This document shows, one piece after another, positions 5,623 through 11,258 of a stretch of 11,258 nucleotides of DNA. The stretch spans positions 1 to 11,258 of the forward strand of contig NZ_CALHHX010000048.1 of NCBI RefSeq assembly GCF_938030685.1, in the 5' to 3' direction. The translations under genes and the position numbers were made by a program. Under the pieces are notes generated by a model that was not told the origin of the DNA, searched no databases, and saw only the letters and a list, made by a program, of their open reading frames with translations. The stretch comes from an uncultured Campylobacter sp. Its GTDB lineage: Bacteria > Campylobacterota > Campylobacteria > Campylobacterales > Campylobacteraceae. Numbering within the stretch: the first letter of the stretch is position 1; each line of letters starts with the position of its first letter.

Positions 5623-8600
5623 ATTTTTTAAGTTTAACTTCCTTGTCTTTATACAGACCGGTTCCGACCGGAATTATGCGACCTAAAATTACGTTTTCTT
5701 TTAAGTCCTCTAATCGGTCAAATTTACCCGCGATACTAGCCTCGGTTAGAACCTTCGTAGTCTCTTGGAAGGACGCTGCCGAAATGACGCTATCACTTCC
5801 AACAGCCGCGCGAGTTACGCCCAGTAGCACAGACTCAGCAATCGCAGGCTCGCCACCAATTTTTATAATACGCTCGTTTTCTTCTCTAAATCTACGACGG
5901 CTAATCAGATCACCGACGATTAGCTGAGTATCGCCACTATCGACGATTCGGACCTGGCGGAGCATCTGTGATACGATGATCTCGATATGCTTATCGCTGA
6001 TGACGACACCTTGAGAGCGGTAAACCTGTTGAATTTCGCTTATCAGATAGTAATGCAGCGCCTTTTCGCCTAAAATTCTAAGCACATCGTGCGAGCTGAT
6101 AACTCCGTCGGTAAGCTTCTCGCCTGCGTGGACGAACTCGCCGTTTCGCACTTGGATCTGGCGGCTCTTATCGATTAGATACTCTGCGCTCGTTCCGTCC
6201 TCTCCCTCGATTATAATGCGCTCTTTTGCACGCAACGCCTTATCGAAGCGGACGGTTCCGTCGATGTCCGCGATGATCGCGGTATTTTTAGGACGGCGCG
6301 CCTCAAATAGCTCCGATACGCGCGGCAAACCGCCGGTGATGTCTTTCGACTTCGCAGCCGCTTTCGGCGTTCTAGCCAAAATATCCGCAATCGCTACTTG
6401 ATCGCCCTTATTCGTAAAAATCGCAGTCTTCGGTCCTAGGTTGTATTTGATAGGCTCGCCCTTGCTAGGAGTTACGATGATAGCCGGTTTGACGCCCTGC
6501 GGTAGGTATTCGTTGATAACCAAACGGCTTTGGCCGGTCGTCTCGTCATATTGCTCCGTAGCGGTGTATCCCGGCTCGATATCCTCAAAGCTGATCTTAC
6601 CCTCGCACTCTGCAGCCACAGGGATAGAATACGGATCCCACTCGGCGATGATCAAGCGATCGTCTTTCTTAGGCTTGGCGATAAGATCTTCGCTTTTTAC
6701 GACGCTATTATCATCATAGGTAATGACAGATTCGCGTGGTATATAGTGACGGATCGCCTCTCTGCCGTTTTCATCGGAGATGACTACGTACATACCCTTC
6801 TCACTTACGACATGACCTTTTTTGATATCTCTTAACCTCTCTAAATAATCGCCCTTTAGGATGAAATACTTAAGCGTACCATTTGCTCCCGCTTTGATCT
6901 TTTGAGTTACCGGCTCGCCGTCTTTGACGCGAAGTTCGCTTGCAAACGGAATTCGAGTAGGGATATTCCAGTCTTCTTTTATAACCTCTACTAAACTATC
7001 ATTTTCTCCAACGGTTTCGCCGTCTTTGAAAACGATGTAGAATTTTCCCTCAACTTTACCGCTTACGCCAGCAAGCTCAGTAGGCTTAGCTAGATCATGA
7101 CGTCGGATAGTATATTTAAATTCTTCTTTCTTACCTTTTAGCGTAATATTCACATCATCGTGAGTTATATCGATGCTTACCTTGCCGGTAATTGGGGCTT
7201 TGATCTTTGGCTCGACCAAAAGCACCGCGGCGTTTCTGCGGTTCATCACGATATTTTTGCCGCCGTTTTCATAGGTCTTTACGTTGTAATATCTGATAAA
7301 GCCTTCCTTATCGGCGATTACTTGGCGATCTTGCTGCTCGGTAGATGCGGTACCGCCGGCGTGGAAGGTTCGTAGCGTAAGCTGCGTACCCGGCTCTCCG
7401 ATTGATTGCGCCGATATGATACCGACCGCTTCGCCCGGTTTTACCAGCTTGCCCTCGCCTAAATTTACGCCATAGCACTTCGCGCAGACGCCTTTTGCGG
7501 CCTTGCACGTAATAGGCGTGCGGATACTTACGGATTTAATACCCGAATCCACGATGGTTTTTACTTCGCCAACGCCCAAAAGCGTGCCCTCGGTAAATAA
7601 AATTTCATTCGACACCGGATCAATCACATCCGAGCTTAGCACCCTACCCATAATCCTATCGGCTAAGCTTTCTATTTGCGTTCCGTTTTCTACGATCTCA
7701 GTAACCTCGATACCCTCGTGCGTACCGCAATCGTGCATCGTAACTCTGACATTTTGCGCGACATCGATCAGCTTTCGCGTTAGATAGCCCGCGTTTGCGG
7801 TTTTAAGCGCAGTATCGGCAAGACCTTTACGCGCGCCGTGAGTCGAGATGAAGTACTCGTTTACGTTCAGACCCTCTCTAAAATTTGAAGTAATCGGCGT
7901 CTCGATGATCGAGCCGTCGGGCTTACTCATCAGACCTCTCATGCCCGCTAGCTGCTTGATCTGCTCTGCGCTACCTCGCGCGCCGCTATCGGCCATCATA
8001 TAAATAGAATTAAAGCCGTCCTTATCCTTCTCCATCATCTTCATCATCTCATCGGCTAGCTTTTTGCTGGTGCTGGTCCAGATGTCGATCGTTTTGTTAT
8101 AGCGCTCGCCGTCGGTTAGCAAGCCCGCGCCGTATTGGTTCTGAACTTCTCTGACCTGCTTTTTAGCTTCTTCTACAAGACCCGCCTTAGACTTCGGCAC
8201 GATGATATCCGAAACGGAAATCGAAACGCCCGCTTTAGTCGCGGATTCAAAGCCTAAGTTCTTAAGATTATCCAAAAATTCCGCGCTTATCTCAAGGCCG
8301 CCGTTTTTATAGACGTAATCGACAAGCTCGGCGATATCCTTTTTCTTCATAATCTTATTCCAAAGATGATCCGGAATAAAGCTAGGCAGGATCGATTTGA
8401 TAATCAAGCGGCCCGCGGTCGTAAAGATAATGCGGCGATCGATCATCGTTTTGATTTTAGCGTGGATGTCTAGGGCATTTGCCTCCACGGCGAGCATTAC
8501 TTCATCGACGTTTGCAAAAATTTTATTTGTTCCTTTTGCACCCGGCTTTTCGAGGCTTAGATAATAAATTCCTAAAACCATATCCTGGCTAGGCACTGCG

Positions 8601-10135
8601 ACAGGCTTTCCGCTCGCAGGAAGCAAGATGTTCATCGAGCTAAGCATTAAAATTTTACATTCCGCGATCGCCTCTTGGCTAAGCGGCACGTGCACCGCCA
8701 TCTGATCGCCGTCGAAGTCCGCGTTGAACGCGGCGCAGACTAGCGGATGCAGCCTGATCGCCTTACCCTCGACGAGCACCGGATGAAACGCCTGAATAGA
8801 CATCTTATGAAGCGTCGGCGCGCGGTTTAGCATAACCGGGTGATCTTTAACGACCTCCTCCAAGCACTCCCAAACTTCATTGATCCTATTTTCGATCATC
8901 TTTTTGGCCTGCTTGACGGTCGTAGCATAGCCCTTCTCTTGAAGGCGAGCGATTAGATGCGGCTTGAATAACTCAAGCGCCATCGTCTTAGGCAGACCGC
9001 ACTGATCCATGCGTAAATTTGGACCTACGACGATGACGGAGCGACCCGAAAAATCTACGCGCTTTCCGAGTAAATTTTGGCGGAAGCGACCTTGTTTGCC
9101 CTTAATGATCTCGCTTAGAGATTTAAGCGGTCGCTTGTTGGCGCCTTTCACGGCATTAGCGCGACGTCCGTTGTCAAAAAGCGCATCCACCGCCTCTTGA
9201 AGCATTCGTTTTTCATTGCGAATGATGATCTCGGGTGCATCGAGCTCCATCAGCCTTTTGAGCCTAGAATTTCGATTTATGACGCGGCGATACAGATCGT
9301 TTACGTCCGAAACCGCAAATTTACCGCCCTCAAGACTTACAAGCGGGCGTAGATCGGCAGGCAGTACGGGCAGATTTGTAATCATCATCCACTCGGGCTT
9401 ATTGCCGGAATTTAAAAAGCTCTCTACGACCTTTAGACGCTTGACGATGGTTTTTTTCTTCGCTTCGGAGTTCGTATTTTCCATCTCCTGCTTAAGGGTG
9501 GATAAAATTTCGACCAAATCAAGCTCGGCTAGCATATCACGGATCACCTGACCGCCCATTTTGGCGACGAAGCCCGTCTGCGAAAAGCGCTCTTTTAAGC
9601 TCTGATACTGCTCTTCGTTTAAAACGTCGTATTTCTCGACCTTTTTGGAATTTTCGTTGTCGTAAAATGCCTCGCCTGCACTTTCTACGATGTAAGCCTC
9701 ATAATAAAGCACGCGCTCAAGATCTTTCATCTTGATATTTAGAAGCGTACCGATGCGGCTAGGCAAGGAATTTACGTACCAAATATGCGCCACCGGCGTT
9801 ACCAGCTCGATATGCCCCATTCTAGTGCGACGAACCTTCGAGCTCGTGATTTCGACACCGCATTTTTCGCACTTCCAGCCCTTATATCGCATCTTTTTAT
9901 ATTTGCCGCAGATGCACTCATAATCTCTTACGGGACCGAAAATTTTAGCGCAAAAAAGTCCGTCGCGCTCCGGCTTGAGCGTGCGGTAGTTGATAGTCTC
10001 CGGCTTTTTTACCTCGCCGTGGCTCCAGGCTTTGATCTGCTCGGGACTAGCAAGCCTGATTGCAAACGCATCGAAATCGTGGACTCTGGCGTCCTCTTTT
10101 ATTTCTATTCTTTCTAAATTTGAATTATCGCTCAT
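5621..10135 (-). CDS. rpoC: RNA polymerase beta-prime subunit
   Basis: Catalytic large subunit of RNA polymerase, acting with beta (rpoB), two alpha, omega and a sigma factor. The 1504-residue product is about 100 residues longer than in E. coli, in keeping with Campylobacter homologues. Visible landmarks: zinc site 1 with Cys74, Cys76, Cys89 and Cys92; the clamp and lid region with RQNLLGKRVDFSGRSVIVVGP (352-372); the magnesium-binding NADFDGD (471-477, Asp473, 475, 477); the bridge helix around 768-789; zinc site 2 with Cys803, Cys877, Cys884 and Cys887; and the trigger loop start GEPGTQLTLRTFHAGG (913-928). The start ATG (10133-10135) overlaps the rpoB TGA in an ATGA, with a GGAGAG site (10141-10146) inside the end of rpoB, so the two are probably translationally coupled, helping equal synthesis. 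No frameshift or missing catalytic residue was seen. Confidence 0.99.
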   Translation of the reverse strand: MSDNSNLERIEIKEDARVHDFDAFAIRLASPEQIKAWSHGEVKKPETINYRTLKPERDGLFCAKIFGPVRDYECICGKYKKMRYKGWKCEKCGVEITSSKVRRTRMGHIELVTPVAHIWYVNSLPSRIGTLLNIKMKDLERVLYYEAYIVESAGEAFYDNENSKKVEKYDVLNEEQYQSLKERFSQTGFVAKMGGQVIRDMLAELDLVEILSTLKQEMENTNSEAKKKTIVKRLKVVESFLNSGNKPEWMMITNLPVLPADLRPLVSLEGGKFAVSDVNDLYRRVINRNSRLKRLMELDAPEIIIRNEKRMLQEAVDALFDNGRRANAVKGANKRPLKSLSEIIKGKQGRFRQNLLGKRVDFSGRSVIVVGPNLRMDQCGLPKTMALELFKPHLIARLQEKGYATTVKQAKKMIENRINEVWECLEEVVKDHPVMLNRAPTLHKMSIQAFHPVLVEGKAIRLHPLVCAAFNADFDGDQMAVHVPLSQEAIAECKILMLSSMNILLPASGKPVAVPSQDMVLGIYYLSLEKPGAKGTNKIFANVDEVMLAVEANALDIHAKIKTMIDRRIIFTTAGRLIIKSILPSFIPDHLWNKIMKKKDIAELVDYVYKNGGLEISAEFLDNLKNLGFESATKAGVSISVSDIIVPKSKAGLVEEAKKQVREVQNQYGAGLLTDGERYNKTIDIWTSTSKKLADEMMKMMEKDKDGFNSIYMMADSGARGSAEQIKQLAGMRGLMSKPDGSIIETPITSNFREGLNVNEYFISTHGARKGLADTALKTANAGYLTRKLIDVAQNVRVTMHDCGTHEGIEVTEIVENGTQIESLADRIMGRVLSSDVIDPVSNEILFTEGTLLGVGEVKTIVDSGIKSVSIRTPITCKAAKGVCAKCYGVNLGEGKLVKPGEAVGIISAQSIGEPGTQLTLRTFHAGGTASTEQQDRQVIADKEGFIRYYNVKTYENGGKNIVMNRRNAAVLLVEPKIKAPITGKVSIDITHDDVNITLKGKKEEFKYTIRRHDLAKPTELAGVSGKVEGKFYIVFKDGETVGENDSLVEVIKEDWNIPTRIPFASELRVKDGEPVTQKIKAGANGTLKYFILKGDYLERLRDIKKGHVVSEKGMYVVISDENGREAIRHYIPRESVITYDDNSVVKSEDLIAKPKKDDRLIIAEWDPYSIPVAAECEGKISFEDIEPGYTATEQYDETTGQSRLVINEYLPQGVKPAIIVTPSKGEPIKYNLGPKTAIFTNKGDQVAIADILARTPKAAAKSKDITGGLPRVSELFEARRPKNTAIIADIDGTVRFDKALRAKERIIIEGEDGTSAEYLIDKSRQIQVRNGEFVHAGEKLTDGVISSHDVLRILGEKALHYYLISEIQQVYRSQGVVISDKHIEIIVSQMLRQVRIVDSGDTQLIVGDLISRRRFREENERIIKIGGEPAIAESVLLGVTRAAVGSDSVISAASFQETTKVLTEASIAGKFDRLEDLKENVILGRIIPVGTGLYKDKEVKLKK

Positions 10136-11258
10136 TTATTCTCTCCATTCTCGTAAATTTCAACGTCTAGAGCAAGCGATTTAAGCTCGTTTGTTAAAAC
10201 AAAAAATGTCTCAGGAATTCCGGTAGACGGAACGTTTTCGCCTTTTGTCAGCGCCTTATACGCAGCCAAGCGTCCGTCGACGTCGTCGGATTTTATCGTT
10301 AGCATCTCGCGAAGCGTATATGCCGCGCCGTATGCCTCCAGAGCCCAAACTTCCATCTCGCCGAATCTTTGACCACCGAATAGCGCCTTACCGCCGACCG
10401 GCTGCTGCGTGACTAGGCTGTAAGGACCGGTGCTTCTTGCGTGAACCTTCTCATCGACTAGGTGATGCAGCTTGAGATAATACATGCAGCCCACGTTTAC
10501 GCGCTCTTTGATCTTTTCGCCGGTACGGCCGTCGTAAAGCTCGGTCTTGCCGTCCTGATCGATGCCCGCCATTTCAAATAGCTTTTTGAAATCCTCCGGC
10601 ACAATGCCTTCGAATATCGGAGCGGAAAATCTAACGCCCTTAGCCCAGTCTCTAGCGTATTTCAAAAGATCTTCGTCGCTGATCTTCTCAAGCGTTTTTT
10701 TAGCCTGCATTAATTTGGAAACGCCCGCAATCTCAATCATTTTGGCGCGAAGGGTTTTTATCCACTCGCCCGTTTTCTCCTCTAAAATTTGAGCGATCTG
10801 CTCGCCTAAGCGCCAACCCACAAGACCTAGGTGGCTCTCCATTATCTGGCCGATATTCATACGGCTTGGAACGCCGAGAGGATTTAGCACGATATCCACG
10901 CGCTGTCCGCTAGGCAGATACGGCATATCGACCTCAGGGACGATATTTGAAACGATACCCTTGTTTCCGTGGCGACCCGCCATCTTATCGCCCACTTTTA
11001 GCTTGCGCTTAGTTGCTATATATACCTTTACGAGCTTAACGACGCCGCTTGGCAAGATATCGTCTTTTTCTAAAATTTCGATCTTTTCGTCATGCTCCTC
11101 TTTGAGCTTGCGCTTCTCGTTTTGGAAGTGATTTTTTAGCTCCTCGTATTCCTTCTGAACAGCTTTAGAATAGGCTTTGACGAAAGAATTTAACGTAAAG
11201 CGATTGGAGCTTTCAAGCTCCTCTTTTTTAACCTTATCGCCCTTTTTATAATCTTTTT
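10132..11258 (-). CDS. rpoB: RNA polymerase beta subunit, C-terminal part (5' end outside window)
   Basis: Partner of beta-prime in the RNA polymerase active centre. The frame is open to the window edge; 374 residues are visible up to the TGA at 10132-10134. The TTG near 11053-11055 is internal, since the frame continues upstream as a charged coiled stretch (NHFQNEKRKLKEEHDEK). Conserved blocks include KRKLKVGDKMAGRHGNKG (about 10955-11010), whose two lysines in GDK and GNK correspond to active-centre residues of E. coli beta, then VDIVLNPLGVPSRMNIGQI, and the C-terminal GGKALFGGQRFGEMEVWALEAYGA with TIKSDDVDGR, which bind the beta-prime clamp and catalytic region. The rifampicin-binding region lies upstream, outside the window. 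It ends YENGENK and overlaps rpoC by four bases. Confidence 0.99.
   Translation of the reverse strand, partial: KDYKKGDKVKKEELESSNRFTLNSFVKAYSKAVQKEYEELKNHFQNEKRKLKEEHDEKIEILEKDDILPSGVVKLVKVYIATKRKLKVGDKMAGRHGNKGIVSNIVPEVDMPYLPSGQRVDIVLNPLGVPSRMNIGQIMESHLGLVGWRLGEQIAQILEEKTGEWIKTLRAKMIEIAGVSKLMQAKKTLEKISDEDLLKYARDWAKGVRFSAPIFEGIVPEDFKKLFEMAGIDQDGKTELYDGRTGEKIKERVNVGCMYYLKLHHLVDEKVHARSTGPYSLVTQQPVGGKALFGGQRFGEMEVWALEAYGAAYTLREMLTIKSDDVDGRLAAYKALTKGENVPSTGIPETFFVLTNELKSLALDVEIYENGENK

Noticed and set aside
7308..7508. Small open frames opposite or within rpoC, including a basic 66-residue one
   Set aside because: All lie inside the intact conserved rpoC frame and are explained as shadow frames.
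10132..11055. A 307-residue start for rpoB at 11055
   Set aside because: The codon there is TTG inside a conserved region, and the frame continues open to the window edge with beta-subunit-like sequence.

Overview
The window is the core transcription/translation region of an epsilonproteobacterium (Campylobacterota), most likely a Campylobacter of the moderately GC-rich oral group (C. gracilis, C. showae, C. rectus or C. curvus type). This is inferred from the rpoB-rpoC to rpsL-rpsG-fusA order, the A+T-rich spacers full of AAATTT-like words, the 691-residue EF-G and the roughly 1500-residue beta-prime subunit. rpoB and rpoC are separate genes with a 4-base overlap, which argues against Helicobacter or Wolinella, where the two are fused. 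The species cannot be fixed from this window alone.

Layout on the + strand: the 3' end of a DUF4272-family gene (1-377, plus strand) faces everything else. A gene-poor convergent spacer follows (378-947). It holds a long imperfect palindrome of about 120 bases, a second diverged copy of part of it, and several hairpins. All remaining genes are on the minus strand and are read from right to left: rpoB (C-terminal part, running off the window at 11258), rpoC, a small DoxX-family membrane protein gene, rpsL, rpsG, fusA, a 620-base stretch without a gene, and then tpx (thiol peroxidase).

The genes fall into three functional groups. rpoB and rpoC encode the catalytic core of RNA polymerase and look translationally coupled. 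rpsL, rpsG and fusA are the classical str group (ribosomal proteins S12 and S7, and elongation factor G), tightly packed, with a good TATAAT box just upstream of rpsL. The DoxX gene sits exactly at the joint between these two groups, in the same direction. tpx is a self-contained antioxidant gene at the end, with a ribosome binding site and candidate termination hairpins.

Most of the window is conserved housekeeping sequence, and I see no convincing evidence of an undescribed multi-gene system. The parts that repay a second look are the palindromic repeat modules at 379-630, a 55-codon open frame that lies across them, the DoxX gene at the rpoC/rpsL joint, and the unexplained spacer between fusA and tpx.
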